Positions 51,168-58,804 of a stretch of 64,000 nucleotides of DNA are shown here, one piece after another. The DNA comes from CAXXIC01 sp049315325 (GTDB lineage Bacteria; Bacteroidota; Bacteroidia; Bacteroidales; UBA7332), in assembly GCA_049315325.1 (NCBI GenBank), contig JBMOKJ010000001.1, forward strand, positions 62,001-126,000. The letters are read 5' to 3'. Every line of letters starts with the position of its first letter. Positions within the stretch are counted from its first letter, which is position 1. Under the pieces are notes generated by a model. The model saw only the letters and a program-made list of their open reading frames with translations. It did no database searches and was not told the origin of the DNA. The translations under genes were made by a program, and so were the position numbers.

Positions 51168-51725
51168 ATGAAAAAAATCACATTATCCGGGAATGCCGGA
51201 ACAGGAAAAACCACAATTGCAAAAACAATCTCAGAACAGCTAAAATTTGAATTTATTTCAATTGGCAACTTTACGAGAGAATATGCAAAAGCTAAATTTA
51301 ATATGAATATAAACGATTTTCAATTGAAGTGTTTGCAAGAACCAGAGCTTGACAACATAATAGATATTCGTTTTAGTGACCTGTGTAATCAAAAGGATGG
51401 CATAGTTGCCGATTATAGATTAGGGTTTTACTTCATAAAGGGAGCTTTTAATGTTCTTTTAAAAGTTTCAGATGATGTTGCATTCAATAGAATAAATTAT
51501 GCAAACAGAACAGACGAACTTACAGACAAAGAAAGCATTGGAAAACGCAATCATGACATGAAACAACGATTCATTGATAAATATGACATTGATTACACAG
51601 ATGAAAAGAATTACAGCCTCATTATTAATACAGACAACTATTCACCAACTGAAGTTTCAAAATTAATAATAACAAAATTCCACCAATATGAAAACGCTTA
51701 TTCCGACAGATCACGCCTTATATAG
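51168..51725 (+). CDS. Cytidylate kinase-like nucleotide kinase
   Basis: A 185-residue P-loop kinase: GNAGTGKTT (8-16) is the phosphate-binding loop, and GIVADYRLGFYFIKGAFNVLLKVSDDVAFNRI mirrors the D-G/Y-R-L-G ... F-L-x-A-x-x-x-x-R segment of CMP-kinase-like enzymes, where the arginines bind nucleotide phosphates. The family phosphorylates nucleoside monophosphates to diphosphates. Prokaryotic and eukaryotic viperins frequently occur beside or fused to such kinases, which supply the NTP substrate. Here the kinase gene precedes viperin by 250 bp, with one small gene between, and overlaps that gene by 38 bp. Confidence 0.75.
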   Translation: MKKITLSGNAGTGKTTIAKTISEQLKFEFISIGNFTREYAKAKFNMNINDFQLKCLQEPELDNIIDIRFSDLCNQKDGIVADYRLGFYFIKGAFNVLLKVSDDVAFNRINYANRTDELTDKESIGKRNHDMKQRFIDKYDIDYTDEKNYSLIINTDNYSPTEVSKLIITKFHQYENAYSDRSRLI

Positions 51726-51975
51726 ACAATGGGATAGAGGCATTGATCGCAATGTTATTTCAAAAGTGTGTCCATTTATCACTGAATCAAAAAACAAGAA
51801 ACAAGTCATTCTCGTTATGCCAAACTTCTTTAGAATACAAGGCATCAATGGTTTTGAAAATCAATTTCTCGTTTTAGTAATAAAAGGTAAATATTTGATT
51901 ACTTGTTATTCACGAAATGTATCAGAATGTTTCTTTTGCCAAAAAACCTTCATTAATCCTCAAATAATAAACTAG
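51688..51975 (+). CDS. Small DUF4258-like protein, 95 residues
   Basis: The N-terminus TDHALYRQWDRGIDRNVISKVCPFI resembles the D-H-A-x-x-R-x-x-x-R-G-I-x-x-x-x-I motif of DUF4258 and toxin-like RelE/BrnT-fold proteins; a beta-rich core (VILVMPNFFRIQGI) and CFFCQKTF pair follow. It overlaps the kinase gene by 38 bp and ends one base before the viperin start, so the three genes are translationally coupled. A role is unknown; the resemblance is weak and by eye only. Confidence 0.5.
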   Translation: MKTLIPTDHALYRQWDRGIDRNVISKVCPFITESKNKKQVILVMPNFFRIQGINGFENQFLVLVIKGKYLITCYSRNVSECFFCQKTFINPQIIN

Positions 51976-51976
51976 T

Positions 51977-52828
51977 ATGATCACCACCGTTAATTTCCAC
52001 CTCACAAAGGCTTGTAATTTCAAGTGCCGCTATTGTTTTGCTCGTTTTAATGATATAAAGGAAGCAGGTTTAAAAAAGCAAGAGCAATTCGAATTAATAA
52101 CTCTTCTTTCAAAGAGCGGTAAGTTTTCAAAAATCAATTTCGCAGGCGGAGAACCCACACTGATACCCCATATAAAGGATTTGATTATCTATTCTAAATC
52201 ATTAGGTTTTGAAACAAGTATCGTAACAAATGGAAGTAAGATTGATTTTGATTGGGTAAAAAGCATGGCACCATATTTAGACATTCTTGCAATTAGTGTA
52301 GACAGTATTAATCCACACATAAATTTGTTAGCTGGAAGCAATGATTCTGGAAAAACATTAACTCCCAATAAAATTAAAAATATTTCAACTGCTTGTCGTA
52401 TTTTTGGAGTATCATTAAAAATAAACACAGTCGTATCGCAGTTCAATGTTAATGAAAAGCTCACTGATTTTATTAATGAAATCAAACCATTTCGATGGAA
52501 AATCTTACAAGCAACTAAAATTATTGGTCAAAATGACGGTGAATTTAGTAATATTGAGGTGAGCAGAGATTGTTTTAAAAGTTTTTGCGAAATGAACAAA
52601 ACAGGCTTATTGAATGAACTAAAAGTAATCGATGAAGACAATGAAACCATCAAAGGTTCATATTTAATGGTTGATTGCTTAGGTCGGTTTTTTGATAATA
52701 GTAATTCAAGTCATAGTTACTCGAACCCGATATTAAAAGTTGGCTTGAACGTAGCTTTAGCTAGTATTACATTTGATAGTCAAAAATTCATTAAGCGTCA
52801 AGGCAATTATTCAACAATAAAACAATAA
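51977..52828 (+). CDS. Prokaryotic viperin (radical SAM ddh-nucleotide synthase)
   Basis: A 283-residue radical SAM enzyme with the 4Fe-4S cysteines in CNFKCRYC (Cys13, 17, 20; CX3CX2C). It matches viperin/RSAD2 block by block: TVNFHLTKACNFKCRYCF; INFAGGEPT (53-61, SAM-binding GGEP); TNGS (84-87); YLDILAISVDS (100-110); LKINTVVSQFNV (147-158); PFRWKILQATKIIGQN (171-186); KGSYLMVDCLGRFFDN (226-241) and a C-terminal FIKRQGNY. Viperins remove the 3'-OH of a nucleoside triphosphate to make a 3'-deoxy-3',4'-didehydro (ddh) nucleotide, a chain terminator of viral polymerases; bacterial forms protect against phage. Which NTP this one uses is not readable. The start is 2 bases after the previous stop; the next gene follows in 4 bases. 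Confidence 0.9.
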   Translation: MITTVNFHLTKACNFKCRYCFARFNDIKEAGLKKQEQFELITLLSKSGKFSKINFAGGEPTLIPHIKDLIIYSKSLGFETSIVTNGSKIDFDWVKSMAPYLDILAISVDSINPHINLLAGSNDSGKTLTPNKIKNISTACRIFGVSLKINTVVSQFNVNEKLTDFINEIKPFRWKILQATKIIGQNDGEFSNIEVSRDCFKSFCEMNKTGLLNELKVIDEDNETIKGSYLMVDCLGRFFDNSNSSHSYSNPILKVGLNVALASITFDSQKFIKRQGNYSTIKQ

Positions 52829-52832
52829 AGTT

Positions 52833-55127
52833 ATGCACATCCTTCAAATTATACACGGCTATCCTTTGATTTATAATGCCGGATCGGAAGTTTATACTCA
52901 ATCCATTTGCAATGAGTTGTCGAAATCACATAAAGTGTCGGTCTTAACGCGTGAAGAGAATCCTTATGCACCTGATTTCTCGATTCGTAAAGAAATTGCA
53001 AACGATAATCTGACCATTTATCTATTAAACAATCCAAACGGGAAAGATGGTTACCGGCATAAAGAAATGGACGATGTATTTTCTGAATTACTAAACGAGC
53101 TAAAGCCGGACATCGCACACATTGGCCATCTCAATCATTTATCTACAGGCTTTGTAGATGTATTAAATAGCAGAAGGACTCCAATAATTTTCACCTTACA
53201 CGACTTTTGGCTGATGTGCCCACGTGGCCAGTTTCTTACTCGCAGTATTGGCAAAGAGAATAATTATCAAGTCTGCGAAAAACAGATAAATAGAAAATGT
53301 GCAACAGACTGTTATCAAGTTTACTTTAGTGGCAGAGAGGAAAACCGAGAGCATGAGATTAATGTGTGGAGTTTGTGGATCGATAATAGGATGAAAGAAA
53401 CAAAAGCTATTGTAGATAAGGTAGATCTGTTTATTGCCCCGTCTCAATACTTGCGAACCCGATTTATTACAGATTTTGAAATTCCTGAGCACAAAATTCA
53501 ATACCTCGATTATGGTTTCCCGACACATTATCTGACACCCACCGAAAAGCCGCATGCAAATGAAATCTTCACCTTTGGCTACATTGGCACTCATATTCCG
53601 TCAAAAGGGGTCAACTTGCTGATAGAAGCATTCAGTAAGTTGCAAGAGAAATCCAGATTAATCATTTTTGGTCGTGAAAATGGACAGAGCACGCGGGCAT
53701 TAACCCAGTTGGCAGCCCAACAATCCAATGAGATTATTTTTGGTGGAGAATATATCAACCACAATCTAGCAAACGATGTTTTTTCTAAAGTGGATTGCAT
53801 TATAGTGCCATCTATTTGGTCAGAAAACTCACCATTAGTGATCCATGAAGCACAAGCTTGCAGAGTGCCTGTTATCACAGCCGACTGTGGAGGCATGAAA
53901 GAATATGTTCATCATAATGTAAATGGGTTACTGTTCAAACACAGAGATGTGGAATCTCTGTCAGAACAATTAAAGTTTGCAATTAACAATCCCAAAACGA
54001 TGAAATCATTAGGAGAAAGAGGCTATATTAACAGCTCTACAGGTGATGTGGATGCTATAGAAGACCACTGTAAGGAATTGGAAAAAATTTACTCAGCCCA
54101 GCTACCAGATTCTTTGTGGCGCATTACCATCGACACTAATCCTGAAGACTGTAATCTACATTGCATCATGTGTGAAGAGCATAGCCCATTTAGTCGCTTT
54201 AAGGAAACACTTTATGCCGAAACAGGGGTGCGCCACCGTCGTATGCCGATTTTCACTGTCGAAGATATTTTTAAACAGGTAAAGGCTCTTGGAATTAAAG
54301 AAATTATTCCTTCAACAATGGGTGAGCCTCTTTTATATAAAGGGATCGAACGAATGTATGAACTTTCTTCCGAATTCAATATAAAACTAAACCTAACAAC
54401 CAACGGAACCTTTCCTATCTTTCCCATTGAAAGATGGGCAGAAATCATCATTCCAAATACAACCGACATCAAAATAAGTTGGAACGGTGCCACTGCCAAA
54501 ACATCAGAAAGCATAATGAACGGTCAGAATTTCGACAAAACGATTGAAAAAGTAAAAGCATTGATAGCCTACCGAGATCAACACTACCAAACTTCAGGCT
54601 ACTATTGCAGAATTACCTTTCAACTGACTTTTTTGAGAAGTAATATGCAAGAGTTGGCAGATATTGTAAAATTGGCTGCTCAGTTAGGTGTTGACAGAGT
54701 TAAGGGGCATCATTTATGGGCGCATTTCGAAGAAATCAAACATCTTTCCATGAAATCAACTGTTGGGAGAATCAAAGAGTGGAATACTTATGTAGAAGAA
54801 GCAAGAGATGCACAAAATTCCCACAGAAGAAGCAACGGAGAAAAAGTCATTCTTGAAAACATTATTCCTCTAAATTTGGAGGAACAAATAGAAGTACCTG
54901 AATCTTATAATTGTCCGTTCTTAACAAAAGAGCTTTGGGTTTCTGCCACTGGAAATGTGTCTCCCTGTTGCGCTCCCGACAATCTAAGAAAATCATTAGG
55001 CGATTTTGGCAACATCAATAAACGAACTATATCCGAAATCATTCACAGTGAAGAATATCGTTATTTAGTTCGAAACTACAAGAAGATTCCACTTTGTAAA
55101 ACCTGCAATATGCGAAAACCACAATAA
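52833..55127 (+). CDS. GT4 glycosyltransferase fused to radical SAM/SPASM protein
   Basis: A 764-residue two-part protein. Residues 1-405 are a GT-B glycosyltransferase of family 4 (IIHGYPLIYNAGSEVYTQSI; FTFGYIGTHIPSKGVNLLIEAF; SIWSENSPLVIHEAQACRVPVITADCGGMKEYV, with the E-x7-E motif). Residues about 425-690 are a radical SAM domain with CX3CX2C at Cys440, Cys444, Cys447 (CNLHCIMC). Residues 700-764 are a SPASM-like region with CPFLTKELWVSATGNVSPCC and CKTCNMR. It may link a sugar to a radical-modified nucleoside or peptide. The gap to the viperin gene is 4 bp and the gap to the next gene is 2 bp. Confidence 0.85.
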   Translation: MHILQIIHGYPLIYNAGSEVYTQSICNELSKSHKVSVLTREENPYAPDFSIRKEIANDNLTIYLLNNPNGKDGYRHKEMDDVFSELLNELKPDIAHIGHLNHLSTGFVDVLNSRRTPIIFTLHDFWLMCPRGQFLTRSIGKENNYQVCEKQINRKCATDCYQVYFSGREENREHEINVWSLWIDNRMKETKAIVDKVDLFIAPSQYLRTRFITDFEIPEHKIQYLDYGFPTHYLTPTEKPHANEIFTFGYIGTHIPSKGVNLLIEAFSKLQEKSRLIIFGRENGQSTRALTQLAAQQSNEIIFGGEYINHNLANDVFSKVDCIIVPSIWSENSPLVIHEAQACRVPVITADCGGMKEYVHHNVNGLLFKHRDVESLSEQLKFAINNPKTMKSLGERGYINSSTGDVDAIEDHCKELEKIYSAQLPDSLWRITIDTNPEDCNLHCIMCEEHSPFSRFKETLYAETGVRHRRMPIFTVEDIFKQVKALGIKEIIPSTMGEPLLYKGIERMYELSSEFNIKLNLTTNGTFPIFPIERWAEIIIPNTTDIKISWNGATAKTSESIMNGQNFDKTIEKVKALIAYRDQHYQTSGYYCRITFQLTFLRSNMQELADIVKLAAQLGVDRVKGHHLWAHFEEIKHLSMKSTVGRIKEWNTYVEEARDAQNSHRRSNGEKVILENIIPLNLEEQIEVPESYNCPFLTKELWVSATGNVSPCCAPDNLRKSLGDFGNINKRTISEIIHSEEYRYLVRNYKKIPLCKTCNMRKPQ

Positions 55128-55129
55128 AA

Positions 55130-56566
55130 ATGACACATTTGAGCACAATCAAACAGATTCAATCAACGCTAACTACAGTAGTGGGCGTTGATGCCGCAAT
55201 ACTTTATGGCTCTTATGCACGACAAGAAGCCACAGTAAATTCTGATTTGGATATTCAACTAATTATAAACGATGGTTTTCAAAAGGAATTATTCGTTCAA
55301 AAACTAGAGTCGATTTTCGTTGATAACGATTTGTTGAAGATTTTAAATATAACCTCCCGAAATAAAATTGTAGTTTATTTCCGATCGAAGTCTAAAGTTG
55401 AAATTGCACTAAACTACAATGTGGAAGAGATCAAACGGAATTACATTGGATCAGAAATCCGAGATTATCTGCAAACTATACTTTTTGAACGAAATGCTAG
55501 TCACACGAAGCTTCAAGAAAAACTTCCAGCATTTTTGAATGGCAAAAAAGAAATCAGAGATTATCAAAACGCAGATATTTTGATAGATAAATTTGTATAT
55601 GAGTTTGAGAGTTGTTCTACCATGCATCGCCGAAGTGATGGGTACCAATTTTACTTCTATTACAATATTGCTTTGCATGTTGCATTCCAACTATACAACA
55701 TCAGCAAAGGGAATTTAAAATATAACTTTTTACCCAAATACATGCTTGCAAGTTCATTTCAAACCAGTGAACGGGAGGATGCATATCAGCTAAATGGAAC
55801 TATGTTTTTGCCGGATGCCAATGTAAAGAAACGCAAATTGTTAGATTTCTTTTTTCAGGCCATTCAAAACCTGACTCCAAGTGATAGGGTTGTCGAAATT
55901 AAGTCTATCTGTGAATATATTTACGAAAGAGACTTTTTTTGGAATTTCAGAGATATTGCAACTTACAATTCGCGCATTAAACCAAACCAAATCTACCGAA
56001 CCGCAACACTAAGTGTCTTTCAGAACGAACCTCAATTTGCTGAACTATTGGACAAAGCTCAAATTAACTCTATTGTTGATCTCAGAGCCGATAGAGAGAT
56101 AGAGGAAAAGCCATACCATCCAAGTCTAATCGCAGGAATTAACTACGTCAAATGCCAACTTGATCCTTGGAATCAACCCGAATGGTTTAAGCAAAAATAC
56201 CATTATGGCACAAATGAAGAAATCGCTTATCGTTTCTTTGCATTGGGTTGTAGAGAAGAGATAAAAAGGACTTTTGAATCCATCATCAATAACCAAGAAG
56301 GTGCAACTGCCATACATTGTTTCGCAGGAAAAGATCGAACAGGAATCGTGGTTTCAATGATCCATTTACTATCAGGCGCACCTATGGGAATAATAGAAAC
56401 AGATTATCTGGCTAGTGAGGTGGACGTAAAACTATACCGTTTAAAGCTAGTTTTGGATATTATTGAAACTGATGGAGGAATAGAGCCTTATTTATTAAAT
56501 TGTGGATTAACTACACACCAACTATTTTTGATAAAAGAAAAACTATTTATTCATGCAAACAACTGA
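55130..56566 (+). CDS. Nucleotidyltransferase-tyrosine phosphatase fusion
   Basis: A 478-residue protein. The N-terminus (residues about 23-45: ILYGSYARQEATVNSDLDIQL) has the GS...SDxD signature of polymerase-beta-like MNT/KNT nucleotidyltransferases with acidic residues Asp39 and Asp41. The middle, 130-270, is helical. The C-terminus (about 285-478) is a tyrosine-phosphatase-like domain, with QIYRTATLSVF, INSIVDLRADREIEE and the P-loop HCFAGKDRTG (Cys397, Arg403). A nucleotidyltransferase and phosphatase in one chain is unusual; it might add and remove a nucleotide or act on a phosphorylated intermediate. It overlaps the next gene by 14 bp. Confidence 0.82.
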   Translation: MTHLSTIKQIQSTLTTVVGVDAAILYGSYARQEATVNSDLDIQLIINDGFQKELFVQKLESIFVDNDLLKILNITSRNKIVVYFRSKSKVEIALNYNVEEIKRNYIGSEIRDYLQTILFERNASHTKLQEKLPAFLNGKKEIRDYQNADILIDKFVYEFESCSTMHRRSDGYQFYFYYNIALHVAFQLYNISKGNLKYNFLPKYMLASSFQTSEREDAYQLNGTMFLPDANVKKRKLLDFFFQAIQNLTPSDRVVEIKSICEYIYERDFFWNFRDIATYNSRIKPNQIYRTATLSVFQNEPQFAELLDKAQINSIVDLRADREIEEKPYHPSLIAGINYVKCQLDPWNQPEWFKQKYHYGTNEEIAYRFFALGCREEIKRTFESIINNQEGATAIHCFAGKDRTGIVVSMIHLLSGAPMGIIETDYLASEVDVKLYRLKLVLDIIETDGGIEPYLLNCGLTTHQLFLIKEKLFIHANN

Positions 56567-57515
56567 TCAGCTTAAATCTTTCTTTACCGAGCACTGGAAA
56601 TACATGGCCGTGAGTACGGCTTGTAAACTGAACTTTTTTGATCAATTATTGAATGAGGGGAAAACCAGTGAAGAATTATCAAATGAATTGGATCTCAATA
56701 AAAAGGAAACCCTGCAACTGTTAAACGCTCTGGTAAGTTTCGGCTTCCTAAAAAAGGAGAGGAATATTTTCTCTCTAACCAATATTTCATTACACTTGAC
56801 TGAAAATCATCCTCAATCGTTTAAGTATGCTTGTTTGAATTGGTCTGCAGAGCATTTGAATGCGTGGCAACATCTTTACCATAGCATTCAAACAGGGGAA
56901 AGTTCATTTGAAAAACTTTACGGATCTTCTTATTTCGATTTTCTCAATGCTCATCCCGATAAATTGATCAATTATCATAGAGCTATGAATGAATACGCTC
57001 GTGAAGATTACGCATCACTTCCACATATAATAGATTGGAGTCAGTACAATACGCTAATAGATGTAGGTGGGGGATTCGGATCTGCAATACAAGCAATTAA
57101 GCAGTGCTATCCAAACTTGGCATGCAGCCTCTTCGATTTAGAATTGGTTATCAATAATTCTGGTGTAAAAGATGTGGAAACAATTGGAGGGAATTTCTTC
57201 GAAAACATACCTGGCACATATGATGCAATGATTCTTTCACGAGTACTTCACGACTGGGAAGATGATAAAACAATTGCAATTCTATCGAACTGTTACAATG
57301 CGTTATCAGAAAATGGAACCCTTTTTGTGATTGAAAACTGCTCAACTAACTTAGATGATTCATTAGCTCTTTTATCTCTCAATATGTTGGCTATGTGCAA
57401 AAGCTACGAAAGAAGCGAGAATGAATATATAAATCTTTGCAATAAAACTGGATTCTCCTTCCATTCAAAAAAGCAATTAAATTCATTGCAAACCATTTTA
57501 ATCTTTCGAAAATGA
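56553..57515 (+). CDS. SAM-dependent O-methyltransferase (Methyltransf_2 type)
   Basis: A 320-residue small-molecule methyltransferase. An N-terminal dimerisation/winged-helix domain (ELSNELDLNKKETLQLLNALVSFGFLKKE) precedes the Rossmann core with DVGGGFGSAIQAIKQCYPNL (SAM loop), MILSRVLHDWEDDKTIAIL (catalytic base region) and SENGTLFVIE. This is the hydroxyindole/caffeate O-methyltransferase family, common in antibiotic and natural-product clusters. Its start overlaps the upstream gene by 14 bp and its end overlaps the WG-repeat gene by 4 bp, showing tight coupling. Confidence 0.88.
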   Translation: MQTTDQLKSFFTEHWKYMAVSTACKLNFFDQLLNEGKTSEELSNELDLNKKETLQLLNALVSFGFLKKERNIFSLTNISLHLTENHPQSFKYACLNWSAEHLNAWQHLYHSIQTGESSFEKLYGSSYFDFLNAHPDKLINYHRAMNEYAREDYASLPHIIDWSQYNTLIDVGGGFGSAIQAIKQCYPNLACSLFDLELVINNSGVKDVETIGGNFFENIPGTYDAMILSRVLHDWEDDKTIAILSNCYNALSENGTLFVIENCSTNLDDSLALLSLNMLAMCKSYERSENEYINLCNKTGFSFHSKKQLNSLQTILIFRK

Positions 57516-58216
57516 CAAATTGGCAGGATATAAAAGTCTCTGAAAACAATAGAGCTTTTATTTTTAAGAATCAAATTTTATTTAATAGAGAATTTGTTGA
57601 GGTGCTGAAATTTCATTCTCCCGGAATAGCACCGGTAAAAGACCATATTGGCGCTTTTCATATTACCAGCGAAGGGAAAGACCTATATCATGAAAGATAT
57701 GATCGAACATTTGGATTTTATGAAAACAGAGCTGCGGTGGTTATCGATAACAAATGGTTTCATATTACCGAAACGGGTGAAAAGGCTTATCCAGAACAAT
57801 ATGCTTGGGTAGGAAATTTTCAAGAATATAAATGCTCTGTTCGAGATTTTGACGATAATTACTTCCACATAGATTGGAATGGAGATCGAGTTTATCAAGA
57901 TAATTACGTTTACGTAGGAGATTACAAAGACAGTATGGCCTGTGCCAAACTAAATTCGGGTATGTGGAAACATATTCATCTAAATGGTGCGTATTTGAAC
58001 GGAAGAGAATTTCTTGATTTAGGTGTTTTCCATAAAGGATTTGCAACTGCTAGAGATGAAAGTGGTTGGTTTCATATCAATAAAGACGGATTTGCAATAT
58101 ATGATATAAGGTTTTTGATAGTAGAGCCTTTTTATAATGGTTTTGCATTGGTTACAAATTTTGATTTCAGCAAATGTATTATTGATGAAGAAGGTAATAT
58201 AGTGTTGAATGTCTGA
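57512..58216 (+). CDS. WG-repeat protein
   Basis: A 234-residue protein made of about seven WG-type repeats, each of about 25-30 residues with a G-x-W/F-x-H-I-x-x-x-G core (for example DNKWFHITETGEKAYPEQYA, ESGWFHINKDGFAIYD). WG repeats form beta-sheet binding or scaffold modules. No signal peptide or catalytic motif is seen. It is the last gene of the operon, 21 bases before a strong terminator, and it overlaps the methyltransferase gene by 4 bp. Confidence 0.85.
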   Translation: MTNWQDIKVSENNRAFIFKNQILFNREFVEVLKFHSPGIAPVKDHIGAFHITSEGKDLYHERYDRTFGFYENRAAVVIDNKWFHITETGEKAYPEQYAWVGNFQEYKCSVRDFDDNYFHIDWNGDRVYQDNYVYVGDYKDSMACAKLNSGMWKHIHLNGAYLNGREFLDLGVFHKGFATARDESGWFHINKDGFAIYDIRFLIVEPFYNGFALVTNFDFSKCIIDEEGNIVLNV

Positions 58217-58236
58217 TGATAAAAATTATAAATAAT

Positions 58237-58273
58237 AGAGAAAGCCACAGATTTGCCAGCTGTGGCTTTCTCT
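58237..58273 (+). terminator. Strong terminator of the viperin operon
   Basis: AGAGAAAGCCACAG (58237-58250) pairs perfectly with CTGTGGCTTTCTCT (58260-58273), a 14-bp stem with a 9-nt loop. T-rich sequence follows. Confidence 0.92.
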
Positions 58274-58804
58274 TCTTAAGTTATTCGCCAAATTGTATCC
58301 CCTCTTAGTTTTAGACAGATTTCCCAATAAGGCTACCTCCTCAAATATTTGCTAATTTCCATGAGTTTGATCTATTTATTTTTCAATTAATTAATTGATT
58401 TATCTCGTTGAATGTTATCGACCTGATAATGAACAATATCCAAAGATAACTAATCAAAAATCGGGTTAATAAAGCGATATAAAATGGAGTTGAATTCGGC
58501 TTATTTGAGCATTTTTCATCACATTTCGACCTATTTTTCGAAAAACATGCCCATATTATTGGTATAAATAATGTTAATATACTAACTTAATTATCATATA
58601 AAGCCAAAATGTATTTCACTATCATTTAATACGCAAATATTTTGTTAATATTAGTTATTTATAGTCGTTTCCCCTACTATTTTGAAAATTTTACAAATAA
58701 CGCTTGGAAAACTCAAACAATTTTACTAATCTTGCAAATGAAAATGAAGAGTTATTCCCATTTGGGTATAAGTTAATAGGTTTAGATTAGTTTTTATAAA
58801 GGTA
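58274..58804. other. AT-rich intergenic region
   Basis: About 530 bp with no gene. It contains a 16-bp palindrome TCAATTAATTAATTGA (58383-58398) and ends in a TAATCTTG (58727-58734), a one-base mismatch to the -7 consensus, before the repeat gene at 58805. Nothing else was recognised. Confidence 0.45.
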
